Assembly (NCBI GenBank): GCA_021851335.1
Contig: JAJZEA010000012.1
Coordinates: 1-64,000, forward strand
From: Acidobacteriota bacterium
GTDB taxonomy: Bacteria; Acidobacteriota; Terriglobia; Terriglobales; Acidobacteriaceae
DNA length: 64,000 nucleotides
Direction: 5' to 3'
A program made the position numbers and the translations under genes. The notes beneath the pieces are model-generated. The model worked only from the letters and a program-made list of their open reading frames with translations, was not told where the DNA came from and searched no databases. Shown piece after piece: positions 1 to 7,476 of the stretch. How positions within the stretch are numbered: the stretch's first letter is position 1; each line of letters opens with the position of its first letter.

Positions 1-1
1 C

Positions 2-151
2 CGATCAGAGTTGGCGGAGCGAGCTGATCTGCACCGCAACTACATCGGCGGCATCGAGCGCGGCGAACGGAACGTGGCCTTGGAAAACATCGTCAAACTG
101 GCGAAGGCGCTCTCCGTGTCGCCAAAAGAGCTGTTCGTCGATTTTCCCTGA
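2..151 (+). CDS. XRE-family HTH regulator, 3' part only
   Basis: The last 49 residues of a helix-turn-helix DNA-binding protein enter from the left window edge and stop at TGA 149-151. The reading [19 protein letters not shown], followed by [17 protein letters not shown], is the classic Cro/C1 XRE pattern: helix 2, the recognition helix with the IERG turn, then helices 4 and 5. The protein ends a few residues after the domain, so it is probably a small stand-alone repressor of about 70-80 aa, like those that control restriction-modification or toxin genes. Its partner gene would lie to the left. The 210 bases between its stop and the PIN gene hold nothing I can identify. Confidence 0.8.
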   Translation, partial: RSELAERADLHRNYIGGIERGERNVALENIVKLAKALSVSPKELFVDFP

Positions 152-361
152 TTCGTCCGGGGGAGAATCACGACAGAATGCGTCACGACTGGAATGTCGA
201 ATGTCGCGTTCGACCTCCACAGTGATACCACCGATGACAATCCCGGAGGCACTACGCTTTGCCATTAGGGTTCTCCTCGCCACGGCACCTCAGGAAATGG
301 AAGTGTTTGACGAGAATCTACGAACGGCGGATGTTGGAGATTAAATGGGAAATGCTGGTAA

Positions 362-790
362 TCAGGCGTCGCGCAAATAGAGTTCGACGGTAGTTGTCGT
401 CCAGGTTGAGACGCCACTGCCGAAGAAGTCCTGGTCCTCAGTCCAGACGGGGCATCTCAGAAGCAGCGAAGCCGCCACAATGGGCCAGTCATCCACGTCC
501 CGGGAAAGCATCCGCTCACGGGCCGATGATTCATATTCCTCGTAGAGGCTTCTGTCGACGACCTCGACGATGCGCGACAATTGGTCCAGAACGGCGATCC
601 CCGGCACCGCATCGATGCCACGTTGTGCAGCAACGGAAGGGATGTATTTCCGGGCGTCGGCAAAGCAAACATCCGGAGCAAAGAACAGAACGGAGTCTTC
701 GTAGGCTTCAAGAAGACTGCGCACCCGAATGCCAAATACGGCGCGAAGGAGAATATTCGCATCGAGCACCAGGCGCTTCTGTTCCGTCAT
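362..790 (-). CDS. PIN-domain toxin (VapC-like)
   Basis: A predicted metal-dependent ribonuclease of 142 aa. PIN acidic residues are visible: an N-terminal LVLDANILL (first Asp), a central acidic stretch, and DDWPIVAASLLL followed by WTEDQDFFG near the C-terminus. I place the start at the ATG at 790 because it overlaps the antitoxin stop as ATGA, a layout typical of translationally coupled toxin-antitoxin pairs; a longer in-frame start at 811 would run back into the antitoxin gene. PIN toxins usually cleave tRNA or rRNA, but the target cannot be read from sequence. The upstream Phd-like gene is the expected antitoxin and autorepressor. Confidence 0.85.
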   Translation of the reverse strand: MTEQKRLVLDANILLRAVFGIRVRSLLEAYEDSVLFFAPDVCFADARKYIPSVAAQRGIDAVPGIAVLDQLSRIVEVVDRSLYEEYESSARERMLSRDVDDWPIVAASLLLRCPVWTEDQDFFGSGVSTWTTTTVELYLRDA

Positions 791-1050
791 CGCTTCTGCT
801 TTGCCCGCCACTTCTTAAAGTCTGCCAGGATTTCGTCTTCCGAGATTCCCTCGGCGGTGAGGATCTCCTGCCAGCGCGCCGAGGCTTCCTTCAGTGCCTC
901 TCGTTCGGCATCGCTGCGTCTGCGGCGCGCAGGAATGAAGTAGCCCACGGTATCGCCGTGGCGCGTGATCGCCACCGGCGCCTCCGCTTCGAGGAGGTAG
1001 GTGGCGAGTTTGTCGCGAAACTCTCTCATGCCGACCTTCTGGGTTTCCAT
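787..1050 (-). CDS. Phd/YefM-type antitoxin
   Basis: An 87-aa antitoxin of the Phd/YefM fold, first gene of a two-gene operon with the PIN toxin. The N-terminus (VGMREFRDKLATYLLEAE, then PVAITRHGDTVGYFIP) matches the dimerising DNA-binding part of the family. The C-terminal half is charged and probably disordered, as expected for the toxin-neutralising segment. The ATG at 1050 is preferred over the GTG at 1056 because AGGAG sits five bases upstream of it, whereas the GTG overlaps that Shine-Dalgarno. Expression is probably autoregulated through the palindrome just upstream. Confidence 0.87.
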   Translation of the reverse strand: METQKVGMREFRDKLATYLLEAEAPVAITRHGDTVGYFIPARRRRSDAEREALKEASARWQEILTAEGISEDEILADFKKWRAKQKR

Positions 1051-1060
1051 ATTCACTCCT

Positions 1061-1087
1061 TGCGTACTGTTGCGTACACAAGTGTAC
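1061..1087. promoter_or_regulatory. Probable operator of the Phd/PIN module
   Basis: Just upstream of the antitoxin start lie a direct repeat TGCGTAC (1061-1067, 1071-1077) and a dyad GTACAC-AA-GTGTAC (1074-1087, 6-bp arms). GTAC-centred palindromes resemble the TGTACA core bound by YefM-like proteins. The position over the promoter suggests autorepression by antitoxin or complex. Confidence 0.55.
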
Positions 1088-1158
1088 CACTATTTCGCGC
1101 CGGCATAAACAGGTTTCCGCCCTCGGCTCAAAGCTGTTGAGGACGCGAGTCTGCGATC

Positions 1159-1338
1159 TTATGAGGGCAAACCCTGATGCCGACGGTTCCGGGCCTGACG
1201 CTGAAGGCTTAGCCCTCTCTTCCATTTTGGGGCAGAGATATCCGGCACACCGCCCACCGCTTTCGCCGACGCCAGCAGCCGATGCGCATTATCGAGGCAC
1301 GCTCTGAGCAGGGGCTCCACGTCTTCTAATTTCGCCAT
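1159..1338 (-). CDS. Short hypothetical protein, possibly a truncated AbiV/HEPN-like gene
   Basis: A 59-aa frame directly downstream of the Fic gene on the same strand. The ATG at 1338 is my choice; a TTG at 1389 would start almost at the Fic stop. The segment LLRACLDNAHRLLASAKAV is an amphipathic helix resembling the first helix of AbiV/HEPN-type proteins, but the usual continuation (a YHLAVLALEEIGK-like helix) is absent and the reading becomes basic and low-complexity after PDIS. It may be a broken third gene of the RHH-Fic operon or chance coding. The family guess is weak. Confidence 0.3.
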   Translation of the reverse strand: MAKLEDVEPLLRACLDNAHRLLASAKAVGGVPDISAPKWKRGLSLQRQARNRRHQGLPS

Positions 1339-1391
1339 GCCTGAATTGTAGGCATCGAGAGACCGTGGGAGGATCTCGATACTTGGCAAGC

Positions 1392-1997
1392 TCAGCTTTC
1401 ATCCAGGAAGGTATCGAGCAATCGCCGGAAGACGACAGCGGTTGGCTTCCAATCGCCGTGCATCGCTTTGGCGCCGGCCTCTCCATAGCCGAAATTCGGG
1501 CGGGGTCGCAAACGGATGAACGGCGGCAGTCCGTAGCGCATTGCGATGAAGTTGGCCCATAGACGCGCCGTGCGTCCATTCCCGTTCGCAAACGGATGGA
1601 TGCGTACCCACTCGGCATGAACCCAGGCACAAAGATCGACGGCGGCGGCAAGCTGATCGGCATCTGGTTCCTGACCGATGGGCAGCATAGCGTCCAATTC
1701 CCGGAGAAGCGCGTGGAGCTTTCTTTCAAATCCCGCCAACTCTTCAGCAACCTCGGCCGCGTCCACTCCGTAATGGACGCCGACGCGCACCTGGGTCTTT
1801 TCGAGGCCCGGTTCACCGCGGAAGGCGCCAACAAAGCGTCCGTCGGGAACTGTGAGGTCTTTCATGAGCAAAGATTGCCAGTGCTTCGCCGAAGCGAGAG
1901 TCGGGAATTCCCGCCGCTGCGCGGAGCGAACAATTTCATCGAAGACCTTGCTGAGGTTCCGGCGAAGCGCGGGGCTGTCCTCGTCCCAGCTAGGCAC
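1392..1997 (-). CDS. Fic-family protein (probable AMPylase toxin)
   Basis: A 201-aa Fic-domain protein. The catalytic loop HPFANGNGRTAR at about residue 138 is a complete HPFx[D/N]GNGRxxR motif with the catalytic His, so it should transfer AMP or a related nucleotide group to a protein target. I see no clear inhibitory (S/T)xxxE(G/N) helix in the chain, which suggests that restraint must come from another protein. The GTG start at 1997 overlaps the RHH gene stop by 8 bases, indicating an operon with that gene as probable antitoxin. Target and host effect are unknown. Confidence 0.85.
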   Translation of the reverse strand: MPSWDEDSPALRRNLSKVFDEIVRSAQRREFPTLASAKHWQSLLMKDLTVPDGRFVGAFRGEPGLEKTQVRVGVHYGVDAAEVAEELAGFERKLHALLRELDAMLPIGQEPDADQLAAAVDLCAWVHAEWVRIHPFANGNGRTARLWANFIAMRYGLPPFIRLRPRPNFGYGEAGAKAMHGDWKPTAVVFRRLLDTFLDES

Positions 1998-2340
1998 CTA
2001 AAATGTCCCGGATCTTGCTCTGAGCAGGCCCGATGGGTTCGACCCTGCCATTTACGAGCTGCCCCTCGACCGGCTCACCTTCGAGCGGATCGTCCACACT
2101 CGCTTCAGCTTCGAGGAATGCCTTGCGGGCTCGGCGGAACTGAGGATCGCGCTCCCGGTAAGCTCGCAACCGCTCAAGATTCGCTTCCAGGCTGCGTTCC
2201 TTTGGCCTGCGGCGCAGCAGGAAGTTCCTGACTGCTTCGTTGAGCAGTTGATTGACTGGGCGCCGCTCCACCTTGCTGAGGTTCTCAAGAGCGGCGCGTT
2301 CTTCCTCGTCAATCCTCAACGTGAATGCTACTCGGGCCAT
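1990..2340 (-). CDS. Ribbon-helix-helix protein, candidate antitoxin of the Fic gene
   Basis: A 116-aa protein with an N-terminal beta strand and two helices (ARVAFTLRIDEEERAALENL, then NQLLNEAVRNFLLRR), the ribbon-helix-helix pattern of CopG/Arc-type antitoxins. The rest is charged and ends in an acidic, probably disordered tail. The ATG at 2340 starts exactly at the domain; the longer frame from 2451 would run through the inverted repeat that I read as the operator, so I reject it. It is the first gene of the RHH-Fic pair and overlaps fic by 8 bases. Its role as antitoxin is inferred from gene order and fold. Confidence 0.75.
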   Translation of the reverse strand: MARVAFTLRIDEEERAALENLSKVERRPVNQLLNEAVRNFLLRRRPKERSLEANLERLRAYRERDPQFRRARKAFLEAEASVDDPLEGEPVEGQLVNGRVEPIGPAQSKIRDILGA

Positions 2341-2360
2341 AATCCAACGGTACTCCTGAC

Positions 2361-2399
2361 CAAAGGTGATGTCAATATGGCGTTGTGACATCACCTTTG
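2361..2399. promoter_or_regulatory. Perfect 14-bp inverted repeat, probable operator of RHH-Fic
   Basis: CAAAGGTGATGTCA (2361-2374) and its exact complement TGACATCACCTTTG (2386-2399) are separated by 11 bases, so the centres of the two arms are about 25 bp apart. It lies 20 bases upstream of the RHH start. RHH proteins bind as dimers to such paired half-sites, so autorepression is the simplest reading. The rest of 2341-2637 shows no coding potential. Confidence 0.65.
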
Positions 2400-2637
2400 A
2401 TCCTTCGATTTTCTCCCTTTTGGGGCGAGAACTTGGCAAGAGGGGCACCAAGTTCCCTTGTGAGTCGTTGGCTAGTCGTCGATGAGCGACTCGGGCTGTT
2501 CACCTCAACGCACAACGAAGGTCTACGTTGCAGAGATTGTTTGTGACCGGTGGAACGCGGTTACCCATCTCGCCAACCACGTGGAGCGCCACGCATACCC
2601 CGAATCCGTCCAATTCGCGTTGATTCCGAGCTGCGGC

Positions 2638-5265
2638 TTACAGTTCGCGAATCGCAGTCACAGGGTTTCGGCGCATCGCTCGATGTGCGGGAAGATAGCA
2701 GGCCAGCAACGACATTGCTCCCAGGAGGATGACGACGGAAACGATGGTGATGGGATCGTTGGCGCCGATTCCGTACAACAGCCGATCGATGAAACGCGTC
2801 AGTCCCAATGCAACCGCCAATCCCAGTGCCAGCCCAATGCCTGTGAGCCACAATCCCTGCGAGAGCACGAGCCTGAACACGTCGATGCGGGAAGCACCCA
2901 GAGCCATTCGCACTCCGATTTCGTGGGTCCGCAACTGGGTTCGGTATGCCACGACTCCGTAGATCCCGGTCACCGCAAGAACCAGCCCGATCAGCGCGAA
3001 CATCCCCGCCAGGGTGCTCTCGATGACGGCGAAACTGCTTGCCATCTGCGTACTCTCCCGCATCGGACGCACATCGAATACCGGCAGCCGTGGATCGATC
3101 TCGTGGATGGCGTTTTCCACCGCCGGCGCCAGGTCGACTGGATTCCCGTCTGTTTTCACTTGCACTATGGTCTCGTTCCCCGGGTGCTGGAAAATGCTCA
3201 TATAGACCATCGGCTCCGGTGACTCATTCACGAAGGTATGTGTTGAATTCCTCGCAACGCCGACAACCGTGAAAAGGCTGCCCGACACCCTGAGTCTCTT
3301 TCCCAGCGGATCCTGCCCTGGCCAGTAGCGCCTCGCCGCGGTCTGATCCACGATGATGACTCTCGGGGCCTTTTCATTGTCATTCAGAGTAAACTCGCGT
3401 CCTTCCAGAATGGGTATATGAAGGGATTCGAAATACCGCGGGCCCACCTCGGCATCCTCCACCAGCAAAGATTCATGGGGGTGCGGCACATACCCTTCCG
3501 GATACGCATCGCACCTTTTTTGGATCAGGGTCATCGGAATCCAGTCCGTAAGAGTCGCAACCTTCACGCCGGGCAATGCCGACACGCGATCAAGTATCTT
3601 GTGCCGGATCAACTGTGCCTCGCCGTTGCTGTAGCCGGCGATATTCAGCCCCACGGACGCAGTGAGAATGTGGTTCTGGTCAAATCCGGGATTCGCGGTG
3701 GCGAGATTCCGCAGCGTTCGCAGGAATAGCCCGGAGCAGATCAGCAGTGGAAGGGAGAGCGCAATTTGCGCCACCACCAGCCCGCTGAGCAATTTCCGGT
3801 TGCGTGAGCCGCCCGAAATGCTTGCAGATTCCGCCTTGAGTACTTCAGCGGCCGGCGCCTGGGACGAACGCCAGGCGGGAAGAGCGCCACAGAGCATCGC
3901 CGCTAACATGGAAATTATCGCAATCCCGATCACTACCTTAAGGTCCATGCTCCCGTTGAGAATGAGGGGTATCGAGTTCGCCGGAAAGAACCACGCGAAA
4001 GTCTTCGAAGTCCACGATGTCAATAGAAGCGCCACGGCTCCCGCGACGATGGAAAGCAAAGCGCCCTCCATCACCATCTGCCGCACCAGTTGAATACGAT
4101 TCGCCCCGAGCGACTGCCGGATGGCAAGCTCACGCCGCCGGGATACAAACCGCACCAGCGTGAGCGTCGCCACGTTCGCGCTGGTCAGCAACAGCACCAC
4201 GCCGGCGAAGGCCAGTAGAATGGGCAGTGTGGCCGCCATGTATCCGTTGACGCCGAATGGCGAACGCGACATGGGATCGAGCGTGATGCGGTTATCGCCC
4301 AAATGCTGGTCCGGATACGCCGCCACAATGTGATGCATCAGGGTATTCAGATTCTGGGCTGCCTGGCCACGGCTCACGCCGGGCCGCAATCTTCCTATTA
4401 CGATCAGCCAGTCCGCGTTGCGATGGGTCATTCGCCACACATCCGTCCCGAGGGGATTGAGTGTTACCCACAGATCGTCACGCAGCCCGGGAGCTGCTCC
4501 GATAAACCCCTCCGGCGCCACACCGATCACCGTCACCGGATGCCGGGCGACCTCGATCGACTTGCCCACAATTGCCGGGTCTTTGCCGTAGCGCGTCTTC
4601 CACAGCGAGTAACTCAGTACCACGTTGGGAATTGCACGGGCCTCCTCTCCCGGCATAAAGAAGCGCCCCAGCAGCGGCTTGATGCCGAGCACATCGAAAT
4701 AGTTCGCCGACACATTCGCAATATAGACAGGCTCCGGTTGCGCACCGCCAGTCAGCGCGATCCAATCGTTGTGATATGCAAGCAATCCGGCGAAGGAGTG
4801 GTTCTGCTCCCGCAGATCGCGATAGTCGAGATACGAGAAGGGCGGAGTCGGAGAGAAGTTCCGTTCTCCCCGCTGCAGGCTAACAAGATCGCCCATGTCC
4901 CGCGCGCCAGGAATCGGACGCAACATGGTGCCGTCGATCCAACTGAATACGGTGCTGTTGGCGCATATAGCTACGGCCAGCATCGCGGTCGCGGTGATTG
5001 TAAAGCCGGGGCTCTTGCGCAGTTGCCGCAGCGCATAACGGACATCCCGGCCCAAGTGTTCAAGCCATCCCTGGCCCCACATCTGGCGCGTCACATCCTG
5101 CACCAAAGGAATATTTCCGAACTCCCGCGTTGCCGCGGTTCGCGCTGCCTCCGCCGTCTCACCTCGCGCAACTCGATCTGCGATAGCCATCTGCAGGTGA
5201 GCGTCGAGCTCCTCCTGCAATTCGCGCTTGCGCCGCCGAAAACCGAAGCTCGGAAGCCACTTCAC
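2638..5265 (-). CDS. ADOP-family duplicated ABC permease (MacB/FtsX type)
   Basis: An 875-aa membrane protein of the acidobacterial duplicated orphan permease type. The N-terminal cytoplasmic head (KRELQEELDAHLQMAIADR) is the family hallmark. Next come RYALRQLRKSPGFTITA and a first membrane helix, a MacB-like periplasmic core, an FtsX block of three helices (about residues 350-470), a second periplasmic core, and a second FtsX block ending at NPVTAIREL. No ATPase gene is adjacent, hence the orphan label. The GTG start at 5265 overlaps the padR stop (GTGA), so the two are co-transcribed and coupled. Export of a drug, peptide or lipid is plausible, but the substrate is unknown. Confidence 0.9.
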   Translation of the reverse strand: MKWLPSFGFRRRKRELQEELDAHLQMAIADRVARGETAEAARTAATREFGNIPLVQDVTRQMWGQGWLEHLGRDVRYALRQLRKSPGFTITATAMLAVAICANSTVFSWIDGTMLRPIPGARDMGDLVSLQRGERNFSPTPPFSYLDYRDLREQNHSFAGLLAYHNDWIALTGGAQPEPVYIANVSANYFDVLGIKPLLGRFFMPGEEARAIPNVVLSYSLWKTRYGKDPAIVGKSIEVARHPVTVIGVAPEGFIGAAPGLRDDLWVTLNPLGTDVWRMTHRNADWLIVIGRLRPGVSRGQAAQNLNTLMHHIVAAYPDQHLGDNRITLDPMSRSPFGVNGYMAATLPILLAFAGVVLLLTSANVATLTLVRFVSRRRELAIRQSLGANRIQLVRQMVMEGALLSIVAGAVALLLTSWTSKTFAWFFPANSIPLILNGSMDLKVVIGIAIISMLAAMLCGALPAWRSSQAPAAEVLKAESASISGGSRNRKLLSGLVVAQIALSLPLLICSGLFLRTLRNLATANPGFDQNHILTASVGLNIAGYSNGEAQLIRHKILDRVSALPGVKVATLTDWIPMTLIQKRCDAYPEGYVPHPHESLLVEDAEVGPRYFESLHIPILEGREFTLNDNEKAPRVIIVDQTAARRYWPGQDPLGKRLRVSGSLFTVVGVARNSTHTFVNESPEPMVYMSIFQHPGNETIVQVKTDGNPVDLAPAVENAIHEIDPRLPVFDVRPMRESTQMASSFAVIESTLAGMFALIGLVLAVTGIYGVVAYRTQLRTHEIGVRMALGASRIDVFRLVLSQGLWLTGIGLALGLAVALGLTRFIDRLLYGIGANDPITIVSVVILLGAMSLLACYLPAHRAMRRNPVTAIREL

Positions 5266-5627
5266 GACTCACTCTCCTTCGGCTTGACGTACATCACCGA
5301 CCCAATCGCTTCGACAATCCGCTCCCATCGGCCAAGATCGGAGGCCAACTGCTTTTTCCCCCTGGCCGTGATCCGGTAGTAACGGGCTCTTTGCTTGCTC
5401 TCTGATTGCTTCCACTCAGATTGCACCCAGCCCTGTCGCTCCAATCGATGCAGAGCCGGATACAGTGATCCGGTCTCCACCTGAAGCACGTTTCCGGATT
5501 GCAAACGCAAGGCCTGGACAATGCCATATCCATGCTGCGGTCCCCATTGCAGGGTCTGAAGAATGAGCATGTCGAGTGTTCCCTGCAGCAGCTCAATCCG
5601 GTTCTTATACTGGTCTTTTTCGCTCAT
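5262..5627 (-). CDS. PadR-family transcriptional regulator
   Basis: A 121-aa winged-helix repressor. LLQGTLDMLILQTL and GYGIVQALRL, then LQVETGSLYPALHRLERQGWV, are characteristic PadR signatures. The ATG at 5627 precedes the domain by about ten residues and agrees with the family start. PadR plus ADOP permease is a recurrent acidobacterial pair in which the regulator is thought to control permease expression in response to a ligand. Two 13-bp dyads immediately upstream are likely autoregulatory sites. Confidence 0.92.
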   Translation of the reverse strand: MSEKDQYKNRIELLQGTLDMLILQTLQWGPQHGYGIVQALRLQSGNVLQVETGSLYPALHRLERQGWVQSEWKQSESKQRARYYRITARGKKQLASDLGRWERIVEAIGSVMYVKPKESES

Positions 5628-5631
5628 AGAT

Positions 5632-5668
5632 GTAGAGACTCTACTCCCAATAGAGGTAGATCGTCTAC
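5632..5668. promoter_or_regulatory. Two PadR-type dyads upstream of padR
   Basis: GTAGAG-A-CTCTAC (5632-5644) and GTAGA-TCG-TCTAC (5656-5668) are two near-identical 13-bp palindromes with centres 24 bp apart. The first begins 5 bases upstream of the padR start codon. Two dyads on one face of the helix, overlapping the start region, fit autorepression of padR-ADOP. Confidence 0.6.
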
Positions 5669-5724
5669 TTCGTTTTGTACAGCGCAGCAAGCAGCCTTGC
5701 CCACCCAGCAGATTCAAAAGCACG

Positions 5725-6030
5725 TTAGTTCTCAGCGTCGATGGCGTCGGTTTTTTCGATCAGGCCCATGCCTTCGGCGAAGCGGCGGATTTGGCGGGGG
5801 TTGACGATGGCGACGGGGATGCCTGCCCGGGCCAGCAGGGTGAAGAGCTGCTGCTCGTAGCCGCCGGTGGCTTCCATGGCGACCAGCTCGGCGTGATAGG
5901 CGCGGCAGAAGGCGGCCAGCTGGGCGATGCCTTCCGGGTGGTTGGGGAAAACGGCCTGGGCGCCGTCGCGGCCGATGCGGGCGGCGAGGGCGCGGGAAGC
6001 AACATCCACTCCACAAATGATTCGGGTCAC
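5725..6030 (-). pseudogene. IS110-family transposase, N-terminal fragment
   Basis: About 100 residues of the DEDD (RuvC-like) catalytic domain of an IS110 transposase are readable: IICGVDVASRALAAR (first catalytic Asp), VAMEATGGYEQQLFTLLARA, IPVAIVNPRQIRRFAEGMG and KTDAIDAEN, where the frame stops. A full protein is about 300-400 aa; the C-terminal transposase_20 domain is absent and padR begins within 100 bases. It is therefore a remnant left by an old insertion or a partial deletion. The frame can be extended upstream to 6063, but family members start near the VTRIICGVDV segment. Confidence 0.85.
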
Positions 6031-6063
6031 GGTAACTTGCCTTGTAAGTGCGATCGGAGTCAT

Positions 6064-6519
6064 GCGACTGTTCGGTCGTGCGCAACCTGGGCAGCGGTCC
6101 CTGTGCTGAGAAGCGGTGGAGACACCGCAGGATGAACGGGAGCCGTCCGCCCGCGGGGAAACCGATGCCTCGGCTCCCCCACCGCGACATTTTCCTTCAT
6201 GTCTGTCGCTGTTTCAGAGATACAAGGACGACAATCGGAGATTCTGCATTGGCGCTAAATCGCCAAGGCGCTCATTGAGATCGAATTGTATGGCGGAGTT
6301 CCGGGTTTTCGAAGTGTCTCGCCCGCGTCCATGTGGACACCTCTGCCGCGGGAAGGCCGAGTCCGAATAGGCAGAGGTCAGGGCGCCTTTCGCGCAAGAT
6401 TCGCGAGGGTGTTTTGTGTGGTCGGCTCCCTAGTTTGCGTTGATCTTTGGCCTTTGATCACGAGCACTCAGCCGTCAAGGCGGAAGATTCGTTGATCCGC
6501 GAGTGATCTGCCCCGGGCG
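6064..6519. other. Non-coding stretch beside IS110 remnant, with repeat copy 1
   Basis: No credible gene. The first 200 bases probably include the left flank of the IS110 element. Bases 6261-6420 match 13391-13550 (see the repeat entries). Confidence 0.6.
6261..6420 (+). repeat. Long direct repeat, copy 1 (about 160 bp)
   Basis: The stretch from CGCCAAGGCGCTCAT through GAGTTCCGGGTTTTCGAAG, GAATAGGCAGAGGTCAGG and ATTCGCGAGGGTGTTTTGTG recurs at 13391-13550 in the same orientation with scattered substitutions and one or two indels. Neither copy has coding potential. With copy 2 it brackets about 7 kb of accessory genes. Confidence 0.8.
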
Positions 6520-7032
6520 CTAAACGAGCGGGGTACGTTTTGTTGTTTGCAGCGTTGGGACACGCGGTGGCAGTGGCGGGGCTTTCGGGGGCACAATCGT
6601 AGATTGAACCAGCGATGTGGTCGTTTGCCCGAATGCCAGAAATCTATCGAGGACTCGATCCAGGGTTTCGACCGATTCCAAATAGATACGGAGGATGAAA
6701 CAGTCCTCGCCAGTGATGCGATGGCATTCGGCCACCTGCGGCATCGAGGCTGCAAGCCTTGCGATCTTTGGCAATTGTCCTGGCATGGGGCGAATTCGTA
6801 CATATGCCTGCAAAGGCCATCCAAGGGCCGCAGCATTGAGTTCAAGCCGATAACCCTGGATTACATGTGCATCTTCCAGTCGAGCGAGGCGCTCTCGGAT
6901 TGCGGGAGCTGACATGCCCATACGACGTGCGAGTTCCGAGATGCCCATGCGTGGGTCCTCCTGGAGCAGCGTGAGAATCTCCACATTCCGCCGATCACGT
7001 ACAAGTTCCGATGATTGAAGGCCTTTCTTCAT
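6520..7032 (-). CDS. Lrp/AsnC-family transcriptional regulator
   Basis: A 170-aa regulator. The N-terminal winged helix (ILTLLQEDPRMGISELARRM, then SAPAIRERLARLEDAHVIQG) binds DNA; the C-terminal RAM domain (VAECHRITGEDCFILRIYLE) is the usual effector and oligomerisation part. The final 20 residues are Pro/Thr-rich and poorly conserved. The ATG at 7032 is chosen over 7044 because GGAGG lies five bases before it. The gene faces away from an aldo/keto reductase across about 440 bases, so it may control that gene, but this is inference from arrangement only. Confidence 0.9.
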   Translation of the reverse strand: MKKGLQSSELVRDRRNVEILTLLQEDPRMGISELARRMGMSAPAIRERLARLEDAHVIQGYRLELNAAALGWPLQAYVRIRPMPGQLPKIARLAASMPQVAECHRITGEDCFILRIYLESVETLDRVLDRFLAFGQTTTSLVQSTIVPPKAPPLPPRVPTLQTTKRTPLV

Positions 7033-7476
7033 TAATTCCTCCATTATAGAAACACATTTCCCGGTTTTACCATCTTTTTGCGATTTACTTGTCGGTTATC
7101 TATTGCCACACTGGAACCCGTAAGTATCTCGTTTGATTTCGGGGCGCGGGAGTCGTCAGGGTGGTGATCGAAGGCACAAGACCCCGTGGACTGAAACCGG
7201 CCATGCCACCGCACCTCTGGTTCGTTGCAAGCGCCGTGTTTCACTCGCCGGGGTCTTCATTCGCAATTCTCTTGTTTCCCACCGTGGGCGTTCCTGGCAT
7301 GGCGTGGTAATCGGAGCCGTAGTTGTGAAGCAAATCCCAACCTCAAGAGACATTTTCGAACTGGCGCTCGTCATGGCTGGTGTGGCTCTGCATCGACCAG
7401 CCCGAGGAGAGAACGACGAGAACCTGCAACCGTTGCATGGGCGTCTCGGATCATGCGACACGGAGATGGAACGTTC
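7033..7476. other. Intergenic region between Lrp regulator and aldo/keto reductase
   Basis: About 440 bases hold no complete gene. A short degenerate reading at 7292-7403 resembles the last helix of an EamA-type transporter (separate entry). The first 100 bases upstream of the Lrp gene are AT-richer than the surroundings and probably contain its promoter. Confidence 0.5.
7292..7403 (+). pseudogene. Possible remnant of an EamA/DMT transporter C-terminus
   Basis: The translation contains GVVIGAVVVK followed by SRDIFELALVMAGVALHRP, which looks like the last membrane helix of EamA-family permeases (a ...GxALVxAGVAL pattern). There is no start codon or upstream domain in frame, so at most it is a decayed 3' fragment. 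Low confidence, based on one helix. Confidence 0.3.

Noticed and set aside
5725-6063. Complete IS110 insertion sequence
   Set aside because: Only the N-terminal third of the transposase is readable; the C-terminal domain and right end are absent.
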